Positions 21,851-32,790 of a DNA stretch of 64,000 nucleotides are shown here, in pieces. The notes under the pieces were generated by a model. It was not told the origin of the DNA and did not search any database. It saw nothing but the letters and a program-made list of their open reading frames with translations. How positions within the stretch are numbered: the stretch's first letter is position 1; the number at the start of each line of letters is the position of its first letter. Made by a program: the position numbers and the translations under genes. This DNA comes from Leptasterias polaris (lineage: Eukaryota; Echinodermata; Asteroidea; Forcipulatida; Asteriidae): the NCBI GenBank assembly GCA_037783415.1, contig JAZGTN010000089.1, forward strand, positions 1,240,001 through 1,304,000, read 5' to 3'.

Positions 21851-23449
21851 TCAGCTGATTTTATTTATTTATTTTTTTAAGTTTATGTATACACACAGAT
21901 TACCTATTTGGTAAAAAAACAATTCAAAAACAATTTAGGTTTTTTCCCATTTCTTCTCTTTTTGTTGTCTGAACAGTGGTTTCAATTCACCCACAATTTA
22001 ATTTGACGGGAAAACCCTTTTTAAAAGCAAATAGCCTAAGGTTGTTCTCTTAAAGTTGTTAGTGAAACATGAACTCAGTTTTTGATCAGTGTAAGTAACA
22101 TTGCAGCTTGAGGTGCTGTTATGCTTATCTCATACCTGTACAATCTTACACATCCACGGTGTATCGTTACGACCCACTTGGGCTGAGTTTCAACAAAAAC
22201 GGAAACCACCTCACAAAAGGAACTGCTATGGGGCATTTTCACACAATTTCCACTGGAATGTGGCATAAATATAATAAATCAGGAACACCTAGTCAGACTG
22301 CAAACTGAACTCTGTTCCTAACAGAGAGACACACAAATTCATCAATGGAAAGCCGCAAACGTTTCCCTCCGGCAGAGATTTGTAACAATTGTCCATGAAA
22401 AATAGAACTACTGGAGTCGTACAAGTCAAACAATTCAAAACAATGATACAGAAATAATAGCAGTGATATGACAGATATATTGTGTCAGTTTTATAATTCG
22501 TAGAACTATGCAAGTCATAGTTACTGTGTGAACTGTGAATATTGACAAAGCTATAGTTACATTTACAGAGAGGTTAGTCAACTATTGCAAAAGTTTACAC
22601 AAAACTTGACACATTTTTACTTAACACTTCCTTTTTGCAGAGATGTTTGTCCTTCTGCGACCTCACCAACAGATGTATTAATTCATGTTTTGGCTAACCC
22701 TAAGTTGTACTTTTTAAAGTGAAACACACTTTATGATTACATAGTGGGGACTTAAAAGCAGACAAGATCAAGGGGCTGTTTTAACAACCTGTTATGTTGA
22801 CATTTTAACAATCTGTTAATGTTGACTTCCTCTTTCGTCAATTTTCTTGGCATGACCTAAGCTTAAAAATTCAGAGGTTTGTCCCTGGGGTTAAAGAAGG
22901 TTATTCTTTCACTGTGAAACGCCCAAATTTTGAAATGAAAAAACAACTTTTATAATTGGCACGTAAACAGAGTAATTTAAAGCTATACTTGTGACTAATA
23001 ATAATAAATTATCTTGAGGAATGTCACGCAGCAGTGGGAGGACTAAGTCTCAATTATTGATGACTTGTAACTAACCTTGCTTGCTGAACAAATATCTCTC
23101 AACATGAAATTCTATTCAAGAGACTTGAATGCAAGGTGTGAAAACGACTTATCTGTTACTTCAAGGATTTTATTATATCGGAGGCAATGAAAGTGTCAAA
23201 GAGAGTTTGATTTAGTACTTTCTTCACTATTAACAGGCACAACCAAGTGTAAAAATATTTCAACTATTGATGTGTTAGTTGTAAAAAAAAACCTGAATAA
23301 CCAGTTTCAATATTTTGCTTTGAGGTTTTTTTCGTTCTTTTTCCTGCAAGAATGTAGTCATGGTTACAACCGAATCCTTTCTTGATTATATTGATCAATC
23401 AAAACTTCTGTAGCTGATAAGAGACAGCCAATCAAAACTCAGGGCTAAT
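21851..23449. other. non-coding, no recognisable feature
   Basis: A possible donor ACAG|GTATGAG lies on the minus strand near 22135, at the end of an open frame starting about 22266. It leaves phase 2 rather than the phase 1 shared by the better candidates, so I do not call it. Confidence 0.35.
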
Positions 23450-23453
23450 TTAA

Positions 23454-23805
23454 AGGAAATGTATACCTTTGGTTTTTGGAACCGTTCGATTGTTTAAATC
23501 CTATCTAAGTAGGTAGCATTTTTTAGACATCGCCGAAAATCCGGAGTGGTTATGTCCACGCAGAAAGAATAATCCGTAAATGGAGTACATAGTCTAAGAA
23601 ACGTACCTGACAGTAACACTTCTAAGATTCAAACTTTGGGGGATATAAACTGATATCTTTTTCCATAACCATATTATTTTGAAGTGAAATGATGTTCAAA
23701 AAGCTTTATACTATCGAAAGTTGCTGTACTTCTAACCAAGTACGTTTTTATTACAATTAACAATTAATTTTAAGAGTATATGATAACCAAATGTATACCT
23801 TCCTT
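23454..23805 (+). mobile_element. TTAA-family MITE T1, complete (352 bp)
   Basis: TTAA at 23450-23453 and 23806-23809 bounds AGGAAATGTATACC and AATGTATACCTTCCTT. Internal landmarks include AACCGTTCGATTGTTTAAAT, CCACGCAGAAAGAATAATCC and GCTGTACTTCTAACCAAGTA. A related internal segment (ATACTATCGAAAGTTGCTGT) is shared with 38510-38550. Confidence 0.8.
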
Positions 23806-23809
23806 TTAA

Positions 23810-25599
23810 AGCTTCTGTGACTTCAATTCATGCAGTTGACGATCTTTGGTATTTCAACCTGGACCCATTTTTATAATATAATTACACCATGCCATAAGCA
23901 AACAACTCACCTATAATTCACCTATTTCTACAAGCTAGAACTGTTTAAAATCAAAAAAAGAGTGCTTGTAAAATGGGACATAAATTTATTGCCCCAATCT
24001 GCAACTTTTTGTAACCTGAGCTAGAAGTGTGGTAGCATATTTCAAATTTGCCAATTTAGTAAAACCACAAGAAACCTATTGGGTGTATGGGGTCCAAAAC
24101 TAGACATAAGAGTGGCCCATAGCTAAACAGTAGCACAAGCCATACTATAGTATGCGCTTGCAAATGTCAATCAACAATAGCGGCAAAATTCTAGGAATAA
24201 AACCACAATCTCAACAACAGAGAAAAACAAAACACAAAGAGACCAAAACTATTCAGAATATATCACCAAGCTAAGCAATGAACTCTTTTTGTTGGTCTGT
24301 GTCAGCTCCTCCAATCAGACGAGAAAATCAACAACAAAATGAACCTGAAACCAACAAAATAAAACCACTCTAGATCCTACAAACAAAGACCAAAAACTTG
24401 GATAAAAGAACAGCTTTTAGCTAATCCGGTATTAGCCTTTATGTACTTGCTCTAGCATGAACAAGACAAAAGGTACACTTTATATTCCTGCTCAAATTGG
24501 TTCACAATGCCTCATGAGGTCAACTTCAAGCAAAAGCATACCCTTGGGGATAATTAGAAAAACTATTTCCGACTTGCCCTTGAAGATTTTAATCCGGCCA
24601 AAACAAGAACCTCACTTCAACAGAGGGCGTGTAAACATGGGTTATGATAGACCATGAACACACACCATGGTCATGGTTTTCAATGCTGTATGGAGATTAT
24701 CTGGTCTTTTGTTTGGGTAACAAATATCCAACTATGAAGTGACCAATGAGTGGTGACCTGGTATGACAAGAGCAGGTGTTAAATGAGCTGATGACAAAAA
24801 GATTAATGTCAGTATTGATGTCCAACTAGTAGTAATTTCTCAATAGACCCAACTCTGAATTCAAACAGTATACACCATTCGTTTGTTTAGTTCAGGCCTC
24901 TAAACAAATAATACAAGATATGATACACAATTCTGTAGAGAAATGGATTGATATGAGATTGCCAAAAGCAAAACCTGACACAGAACAGGAACGGGTAGGG
25001 GAAAATTGTGACACATTTTGGCAATACTTTATTTTAAAATTTATTTTTACCGCATAATTTTGTCCTGTCTCCCCCAGAGTCAATACAAAATGTATTAATG
25101 GAATACCAAAGGAAGCCCAACATTCCTCATGAAATCCCTCACAATTTGAAATCCTAAGTGACATCTATATTCCCTCCAAGGGTAAAACAAAAACCATCAT
25201 CACCTCCAACCATCACTTCCTCTGTCAGAACAGGAACTTCTCAGACCTTGGCTCTTGGCCAAAATCTACAGAAGCCACCAATACCTGAGCGGATCTTAGG
25301 ATCTGAATTTGCTGTGTAACACAACCTGGAGAAATGCCACAGTAATAGTGAGAGTTGAAGTTTTAAAACGAGGCTTTTGAGAGTAAATATAAGAAGGTGT
25401 AAAAGTGTGTTTGATTTAATCCATACACCCCTCGCGTATGACGTCACAAGCCTAAACTACGCCCTCTAAGGTCAAGGAAGACTTATCATTGGCTGCATGA
25501 GAGTTGTGCGCAGAGCTAACACACGCACAAGTTTCCATTGTTTGACTTCTGTGATAGCTGCCAATGTAAACAGCGCCCTCACTGTGAAAATGAAATCGT
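23810..25599. other. non-coding with a consensus CRE at 25439-25446
   Basis: TGACGTCA at 25439-25446 is a perfect cAMP-response element in a locally CpG-containing segment (25430-25580) that could be a promoter or enhancer. No initiating exon is identified beside it. Confidence 0.3.
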
Positions 25600-25659
25600 G
25601 GAAAAATCCACAAAGCTTGCAGCTTAAAATGTTTACTGGAACAGAAGTTCTTTTTACAA

Positions 25660-25957
25660 TCAAAACTAACATAAGAAAAAAACATTTGAAAAAGGTGGTA
25701 GTGTTTTTAGATATCGCCAAAAATCTGGAGCTTTTACGTCCACGCGAGAAGAATTATCCGTAATCGGAAAACACAATCTCAGAAACGTTTCAAGATTAAT
25801 TTGTTTTTAAATCCCTTTCTCTAACACCACATTTCTTAGAAGGGAATCGTTTCTCAAAATGGTAGTGGAACACACTATCAACAGCTGCAGTGCTTCTTAC
25901 TAAGCAAGGTGGTCTTTAATTTTTGGAGTAATTACCAATGGTATACCCTCCCTTTAA
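25660..25957 (+). mobile_element. TTAA-family MITE T1, 5'-truncated
   Basis: Carries AAAAAGGTGGTAGTG, CCACGCGAGAAGAATTATCC, CAGCTGCAGTGCTTCTTAC and the right end GGTATACCCTCCCTTTAAG. The left TTAA end is lost next to a hAT-like fragment at 25600-25645. The plus-strand frame at 25497-25763 crosses this boundary and is not a gene. Confidence 0.7.
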
Positions 25958-26942
25958 GATTGTGTTTGTACATGTTATTAAACTAAGGTTTTCTCCATAC
26001 CTCATTTAGTGGTGAGGTGTTAATTTAGAAACATTGGTTATCAGACAGGGGCACTTTGAGTCTAGGGAGGGAGGGGGTTCCCTAAGCTTGAATGAAACTT
26101 ACCTCAGGGACAGGGCGTGTTCCATTACCCTAATTTTCCCTAACCTGTGACAATGCATGTTTTTTATACTTACAAACATGCACTTTTATTAACAACATGT
26201 GGCCAACTTTACAAACAGTAAGCAGAAAATCTGCATTTAGGCCTATGGGCCAGGCTGTTAATCTTAGAGTATATTTCTTTCAACAAAACCTTTTGCTCTG
26301 CATCGATAATAATGATATTTTCAATGCGTCCTATAAACATTTCAAGCTCACACACACGGAACAAATTTTAATACTACATTTTCTGAACTTTGAAAGAGAA
26401 TACAATTGCAAGTTAAGAATTCTGCGGTAAGCAATGCTGCGAAATTTGGCACAATCGACACTGACACAATCGACACTGACACACTTAACGCCTTGTTGAA
26501 CACCAAGACAGTTTTGATGGAAAAGTTTGTAGAGAATGATTAAGGTAAAAAGACATGCTTTGTTTTCTTTTGTGAATCATTCGAGCAAATCTCCAGTTTT
26601 TACATATCACACATTTTTTCTAAATTGTTTCCTTGTCTGCAACTTTTCTTTGACACAAAACAGAATACCGGAACAGGGAGTGGAGGAATGTAGAAATTTG
26701 AAAAAGGCCAACAGTTCCATTCACAGAATTAAGTTCATGAATTGACATTTTATGAATTTGGAAACCAATCAATAATGTTTCTTTATAATGCGCTGTGTCT
26801 GTTAAAAATGACACTCCTTGTGCTGAGATATCAAATTAGGAGGAGATTGTTAAGAATTATTTCATGAGACAAAGCAACCCTTAAATAACAGTTTGAAGAA
26901 GAAACAACAAGGTGAGGTGGTGCATATTGCTGCTAGACCATG
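25958..26942. other. non-coding; 17-bp tandem duplicate near 26450
   Basis: Two copies of CACAATCGACACTGACA lie at about 26451-26485. A minus-strand CTGAG|GTAAGT donor lies near 26096-26102 but leaves phase 2 from the nearest ATG. Nothing else is recognised. Confidence 0.35.
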
Positions 26943-27155
26943 CCAAAAACACTGGGGTACACCCTTCTCTTTACGATATATGCTCCGGGTTCTTTTACGG
27001 TTTTACGTTCCATCCAAAAGATGAAGTGTATAACAATTGTTTTGTTTCTTGCTTTAAGGACACAAGTGTCAAGACCTGGACTCTAACTCACACTCTGCTG
27101 ATCAGAACATTAGAACTTTAGTCCAGTGCGCTTGACCACTCAGCTATGACACGCC
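26943..27155 (-). mobile_element. tRNA-Ser/Leu-type SINE
   Basis: The reverse complement starts GTCATAGCTGAGTGGTCAAG, has a long variable-arm-like stretch, then GTGAGTTAGAGTCCAGGTC, TTGACACTTGTGTCC and a tail with TTTTGGATGGAACGTAAAAC. The same order occurs at 54425-54659. The head matches class II tRNA boxes. The tail block around (C)GGATGGGACGTAAAGCC is, from memory, typical of widespread marine-invertebrate SINEs. Confidence 0.75.
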
Positions 27156-27671
27156 ACATAATCGAAAGAATAAGCAACAAAGAAATCAAACAAACAAAGA
27201 CATATGAAAATTCAGTATGATGGAATTAACAGCTGGAGTTACAAAGTTCGCATCCAACTGTTTCTATCCAATTAACAAACTCCAAAAAGAGTTTGAGAAA
27301 TTGATCCAAAGAACTTGAACAAGCTCCATCTTGACTTTCTGATTCAACTTCTCCAAAGATGAGTCTGGCTTGCCTTGAAAAGAGGGGTCATTTAAGGGTA
27401 GGTTAGGAATGGGGGCACAAACAACAGGTAAACCTCAAAACTGACCTCTTTAGGTCTAGACAGTCAATAGAAATAGAGGAAACTATGTCATTCACTTATC
27501 ATTCTTTACCTTGTCAACAACCACACAGGAATATCACACTTTATTGAAATGGAAGAAATGTTGATGAGTTGAAGGGTCAAATAGGGTCACACACCTGTTC
27601 ATTATCCATACTAACTATGACAGGATTAATAAAAAAAGAACAAACTCAGTAAACTTGTTATTTGTTACTAA

Positions 27672-27955
27672 GGAAGCGACTCAAAAGTTGGAATGGTAGG
27701 AACGTTCTAATTGGGTAGGATGAGTATTCCAGCGTATGCACATGGACCATTCTGTTCGACTGCTGAAACGTTCCATTAGAACATTAAAAATACTATATGG
27801 ATGTATCACTTGTGCAGGATTGCTCCTGTACTTCAGCACAATGATGTGGTCCAGCAGAATGTTCTGGTGGTCCAATGGACTGCAAGCTGTGCCCATGTAA
27901 ATGTTCTTTTGTGCCCAACTTTTCAAACGTTCCCTAAAGCCTGTTCTTTTTAAAT
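27672..27955 (+). mobile_element. F5 fold-back repeat
   Basis: GGAATGGTAGGAACGTTCTA, TAGGATGAGTATTCCAGC, GAACGTTCCATTAGAACATT-like and GCAGGATTGCTCCTGTAC blocks match the reverse complement of 13320-13605. Internal inverted pairs (GGACCATTCTG and AGAATGTTCTGGTGGTCC) make it partly palindromic. The minus-strand frame at 27681-27998 is this repeat. Confidence 0.6.
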
Positions 27956-28123
27956 GACTTATTTCAAGCACTGACGCTGACAAATTAATGCAAAACATTT
28001 GAGAAAATTATTTTTATTTCCACCATTAGGATTGAAAAAGTTAATTGACAATGGAGACAAACAAAAATTCTTGACAAACCAGTGAGGTAAAAAATACTGA
28101 CTAAATCTAACTGAAGGCATTAT

Positions 28124-29271
28124 CAGTGTTCTCCACACACGTATTTTGGGAGGGCGGGCCGCCCTCCCAAAGTTTAAGGCCGCCCTGCCAAAGAATTGGC
28201 CGCCCTGCCAAAAAAATGACAAACAGACTATTTTTAGCCTGCACTTAATACGATCAAACGAGTAGCCGACGAGCCAATCCCGACTTCTAAGCGGCAGCAT
28301 TGGAATTGCGATCGTTCATTTTAGTAGTATACAAACGTTAAAACACGATGCACACACAATCACATGGTTCTGACTGCTGAGTATCCACCGCTGCACGTGC
28401 ATCGGCCCAACAACGTTCGGTCGGTAGTCCATGCATAGCGCATACACAACACACACGGTCCAAAGTCCAAGCTAACCAACATTCCGCACGCTGTGATTGG
28501 CCGTTGATTACCATATTCATAAGAGAGCTTTCTAGACTCCAACGCAGTACACGTTCACGACCCGATAAAGAATTGCAACACACTGTGCCGCACGCCTGCA
28601 GATTGGTACAATGTACAGCCTTGAAGGATATTCAAACATTGACAACTTTTGCCGATAGAGGGCGTTGCGGGGCAAAGTTCATTGAATTTGTTCTCAATGT
28701 GCGTACCGTGCGTTGTTTACCGATCGTTGAATCTCGACGATTTTATTGAAAACTAAGTTCTAAACAACAGAACCTCTAATCACAAATCCATGAAAATGGT
28801 TGTTGATGAAAAAGGTATTATTGAGGGCAGAAATTAGGGGATAAGATCGTCCCAAAATTTTTTTTTTTTTTTCCGTTTCGAAAATTGCACGTGTGTGGGC
28901 TATCCGATCACCACCACCAACGCATAGAAATCCAGCTTTCTAAAATCCAACACTGAGCGGCATATCCCTCTGATGTTTTTGGCGCGGCGCACAAAGCAAA
29001 ATGTATAACAAATTGTAGGTTTTGAATTAGTTTTACAACAAGGTTGTTTCGACAGAATGAAATGGATGTCAATCATTCTCCTTATTATAGTGTCGGGGCC
29101 CGGGGGTTAATAAGATTATTTTTAAGAAAAGGATTATCTCGGGTGTTTTTTCCTTTCACGTGCGATGACGTCATAAACCAACGGGCGCCATTTTGATGAC
29201 GTCATATCGACGGGCGCCATTTTGATTACGTCATGCCGCCCTCCCAAAGAAAAAGTCTGTGGAGAACACTG
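28124..29271. mobile_element. hAT-type non-autonomous element, 1,148 bp, GC-rich interior
   Basis: Termini CAGTGTTCTCCACA and TGTGGAGAACACTG are perfect 14-bp inverted repeats. Similarity continues inward (TTTGGGAGGGCGG and CCGCCCTCCCAAA). CATTAT flanks both sides (28118-28123 and 29272-29277), possibly part of an 8-bp duplication. The left subterminal region has three GGCCGCCCT(G/C)CCAAA-like units. The interior at about 28250-28740 is CpG-rich, unlike the surroundings, with no transposase motif in any frame. The frames at 28338-28583, 28360-28542 and 28504-28749 overlap on both strands and I do not recognise any as a protein. Confidence 0.85.
29162..29236. repeat. subterminal tandem CRE / GGGCGCCATTTT repeat in the hAT element
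   Basis: Two and a half units of (G)ATGACGTCAT..CGGGCGCCATTTTGAT, containing two perfect TGACGTCA palindromes and one TTACGTCA variant. Subterminal repeats are usual transposase binding sites, and these would also bind CREB/ATF factors. Confidence 0.75.
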
Positions 29272-29277
29272 CATTAT

Positions 29278-30244
29278 TGTAGTACGAACTGACTAGTAAT
29301 GAAATTGAACCTATAACTCCCAGCTTTAGCCTACGGGTGTTGAATCATCTAAGATACTGATCTAGCGTTCTTATTAAGGCATTATTTAATAAAACTGTCA
29401 AGCCTTACAAACACTGCGTCACTAATTACAGCCAATGCGACTTCTGCTCAGCGCATTTAGTCTGCGCTTAGCAAAACAAAATTCTCAGCAGCCTCAAGAA
29501 GTCTGAAAAAAGGTAAAGTACACAATGTGATCAAAATCTTCTCGGACCAATCATGGTGACTTTGAGAATAGGCAAATCTTTACTTGTCATCGTCAAGAAA
29601 TAAGATAACACCCAGGGTTGATGGGTGCTTTATATTATTTATTAAATGAAAGAGGGTAAAATAGTAGGGTCAGATGGGACTGCAAGGGGTGCACCTCCAC
29701 CCAAATTAATATATAGGGCAAAGAGATGAAAGTATGTTGAACAGATGCCCAACTTTTCTAATTTCAAGTTTGTTGCCAAGGGCCTGTAATTGTTGATATC
29801 CTATAAGAGTGTCCCAGTTGTGTTTACACCCTTCTGAATTGAAGTTGGCATACTTAATTTCATCATGGATTCCACCTGTTTCTACCCTGATCTGTGCCTG
29901 TATTGCTTTAAGGGTGATAGTTTACTTGATGTTTGGACTTCTAGGAGTATTAGAACCAGCATTTTGTATTTAGAAAAGAGGCTTTTCACTGAAACAAATG
30001 GTTAATAAGAAACACACTGGGTTTAAGCTAAAGATGGTATCTATTTCCTATTGGGAACTTTCGTCTTGAAAAACTTTCAGATCAATAACTATTTTGTACA
30101 ATTGTCAAATTGGCAAAAGTTGTAGTCTTTTAGATACCTCAGTATTTCAAAGAACAAAGGTAGGGTTGGAAATTTCTGCACACTATTTCTTAAGGACCAT
30201 GTCACATACATCAGGAAATTTTTATAGCAGAAATTTGCATCTTG
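29278..30244. other. non-coding, no recognisable feature
   Basis: No exon, repeat or RNA signal recognised. Confidence 0.4.
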
Positions 30245-30325
30245 CAATCAGGGAGATTTTGTACGACAATCAGGGAGATTTTGTACGACAATCAGGGAGA
30301 TTTTGTACGACAATCAGGGAGATAT
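30245..30325. repeat. 22-bp tandem repeat, 3.7 units
   Basis: Three perfect copies of a 22-bp unit beginning CAATCAGGGAGATTTTGTAC plus a partial fourth. Perfect identity suggests recent expansion. The frames at 30094-30345 and 30242-30553 run through it and are not supported as genes. Confidence 0.95.
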
Positions 30326-31582
30326 TTAGAACTCGTTCAACTTAAAAGAGAAAAAGAACATGGAAAGATTGGTTTATTTTCAGGAAACTTTCTGCAGAAT
30401 CAGGTAGAGTTGGCAACTCTGTTACAGGCAACCAACTGTATTACATGCAAAAGCAGTTGCACAGAGGACATTTTCCTTCTACTTGTACCTCAATGGTCTT
30501 ACTATCCTCCAAAATTATGCAAATTAAAATGCGATTTTGCTTTCTTGTTGTAAAATGCCTTGAATTGGTTGCTGTACGATGCCTTTATGGTCATAGAGTT
30601 TACCATGAACAATTATTACACATACATATGTGCAGCAGGTAGGCCTACATGAAAATCACAAATTCTCTCGTTCAATTGAGAGAAAATTGTCAAGGAATGT
30701 ACACCCTACTGAGGGGGTACTAGGAGGGCCTAATAGGGGCACAGAAACACCGCCTTCTACCTCTCAATGTGGTAACACCAGGGACGTTATGACCTTTGAG
30801 GTCATCCATGCTGTGAGGCAGGCACTGTGATTGGCTAAAATCAAATCTGATCAATTCTTGCAAAAGGTCGTAATGTATATGACTGAAAATGCCTGCAGAT
30901 GATGGATTTAGTGTGATGGTGAATGCAAAGAAAATACTTCATGATTGGCAGAGTAGCCCATAAAACAAGTGTTTAATTGGCTATAAGGAGTCCAGACACC
31001 AGACAATATTAGTAATTTTTGCTTTTTTTCTCTGCAGGTCGACACTGGTTTTTAGCTGAAATTCTCAGCAAGTAGACACTGTACTCAGCTGAAACTTTCA
31101 CATGTGACTTTTATTGTATCTCTCTTGATATCTTTGCCAATAAATCAGCATTACGTTGACAAAAACCAGTCTATGACCCTACCCTAAAGTTTTCAGGTAA
31201 TTAGTGGTCAGTGCATCCAGTGATCCACAAAAATAAAAATTGGCAAGCTCATTTTTTCACATATCCATTTTGTTCTGTGGGTGTTAGTCATAACACTGTT
31301 GATAAACACAACTTTTGAGCTCCGATATAAAATGCAAAAAATTAATCTTAAAAACCTACAGCTGTCAATAATTCACATTTACATTAGTCAAGTTATAAAC
31401 CACAAAACTTGAATAGAAGAAGAGATTATACTACCCTACCTATGACCTGACAATGTGGATTTGTACCTCATGCCGCAGAAACAGTGCTTTACAGATTTGT
31501 ATTTTTGAGAATAAGTCAGGTGAGGAGAGTCCATAAAATTGTTTTAGTACCTGAAACATTTGAAAGATGTTCTTAAACCTAC
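30326..31582. other. non-coding, presumed intron downstream of exon B
   Basis: No repeat family or exon recognised. The small frames at 30445-30642 and 30630-30830 are unsupported. Confidence 0.35.
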
Positions 31583-31730
31583 CTTGCAGTTTGCGATAGC
31601 TACCTGGCGTTCCATGCCCAGTACATTCAAACATGGAATACATCGCCACTCTACTCCATGGCCATTTAGCATTCCCCAAAACCGTCTTCCAGTCCCACGA
31701 CTGCATCAACCCATGTAAGAAAAACGGCAT
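31583..31730 (-). CDS. exon B: candidate first coding exon of the same unidentified gene
   Basis: The minus-strand ATG at 31730 is preceded by TGAGACAAG, an in-frame stop 9 nt upstream, with A at -3. It opens 49 codons plus one base and meets CTGCAAG|GTAGGT, a good donor. The peptide begins MPFFLHGLMQSWDWKTVLGN, is rich in Trp (WDW, WPW), and ends MFECTGHGTPGSYRKLQ. The start is hydrophobic but short of a signal peptide, and there is no membrane span or zinc ligand set. The frame continues past the donor to a stop at 31440, so the open frame alone does not define the end. It ends in phase 1 with G|GT, as do the exons at 19536 and 5856. Alternative N-termini of one protein is the best explanation. 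The gene is not recognised. Confidence 0.5.
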
Positions 31731-32360
31731 CTTGTCTCAAGAAAGGAAAGAACCAAGCGGAGATGTCCTCACAGCTCCTCCAAGACCTTTACAACCTCCA
31801 GGTTATGATATCTGTCTACTCTCCATATAAACACAACCAGTCTGAATCTCTGTGTTATTGTTCAGCAACTAACTCCCTCCTCACAGCGCCAAGTGACTCA
31901 AGTCTTCTCCTAGGTTGGCTCATAACAGTGTGTGTTTCCACGGCTGTCATTACTAAATCAAATAAGGTCCCGGCCAATGGCTTCAGAGCACCCAAAGCAA
32001 AAGTGACCTCCCAACAGGAAGATGTGATTTTTTTCTTCTTTCAACGCTAAGCGATGAGTGATTTCACCTTAACACTATTCGGAGGGGTGCCTTAATTTAT
32101 AAACAAGTTCACAGTAGCAGACTTAATTTGCTTTATGATGGGCTGGATTTGCTATCTGTTTTAATTTGTTGTCAGTGTTTTTTCTTTGAGTGGCTAATCC
32201 CTTGTAATTACTGTTGGAACAAACAATTACTTTATCTGGATAAGTTGTCTTAATTAACGACACAGGCCTTAACGAGCACAGATGCAGACTTGTTTACGCT
32301 TTCAGTGTACACAATAAAATAACCTCAAGTGGAATGTGAACTATGGACAATGGGTTTTTG
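31731..32360. other. presumed leader/promoter of exon B and non-coding sequence
   Basis: The plus-strand frames at 31633-31830 and 31763-32050 are antisense to the exon or its leader. No TATA box is clearly placed. Nothing else is seen. Confidence 0.3.
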
Positions 32361-32362
32361 GT

Positions 32363-32450
32363 ATAATAATAATAATAATAATAATAAAACAGTATTTATA
32401 TAGCGCAATATGAATAAACATTCCTCAAAGCGCTTAACAGCAAAATGAAA
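32363..32450. repeat. (AAT)n microsatellite with dispersed-repeat tail
   Basis: Eight AAT units are followed by AGTATTTATATAGCGCAATA and TCAAAGCGCTTAACAGC. A simple A/T repeat next to a TATAGCGC..AAAGCGCTT block is the form of many invertebrate retroposon 3' ends, so this may be a retroposon tail. Confidence 0.6.
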
Positions 32451-32617
32451 AGCATTAAGAAAACCTTAGTTATCCCTAACATAAAAACAAAAAACTGGGG
32501 TTTCCCATGTGTAAAATAAGCTGTACCTAGGACCATGTCAAAAAAATGCTGCAACAGAAAAACAAATGGTTCATTTGGGCTTGGCTGGGACTAGCTATTT
32601 CTTATACCCAGGCAAAC

Positions 32618-32790
32618 TATTTGATCATTGACAAAAAGTAGGAACATTTGATTGAGTACAAGGGCTGACTTACTTGTACATATGGTATAGGCTTTAATAT
32701 ATTTCTGGGTACTTAATAAACAGTTTGCTGATATTTCTGAGGGTGGGAAAAAAAGTGTCGGAAATCAGATTAAAGTAAGGACAAATATCA
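32618..32790 (+). mobile_element. partial MITE related to 61826-62247
   Basis: ACAAAAAGTAGGAACATTTG, GGCTGACTTACTTGTACATA and GTGTCGGAAATCAGATTAAAG parallel AAAAAAGTAGGAACACTTTA, GGTCTGACCTACATGTATG and AACGGAAATCAGAAGGAGG in the later element. Ends are not preserved. Confidence 0.5.

Noticed and set aside
22130..22266. Minus-strand frame ending ACAG|GTATGAG
   Set aside because: Phase 2 and no supporting start context; plausible but weaker than the three called exons.
26100..26160. CTGAG|GTAAGT donor with an upstream ATG (MEHALSL)
   Set aside because: Very short and in phase 2; no upstream stop or leader evidence.
28504..28749. 81-codon frame inside the hAT element as a transposase remnant
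   Set aside because: No hAT dimerisation or catalytic motif, and other frames overlap on the opposite strand.
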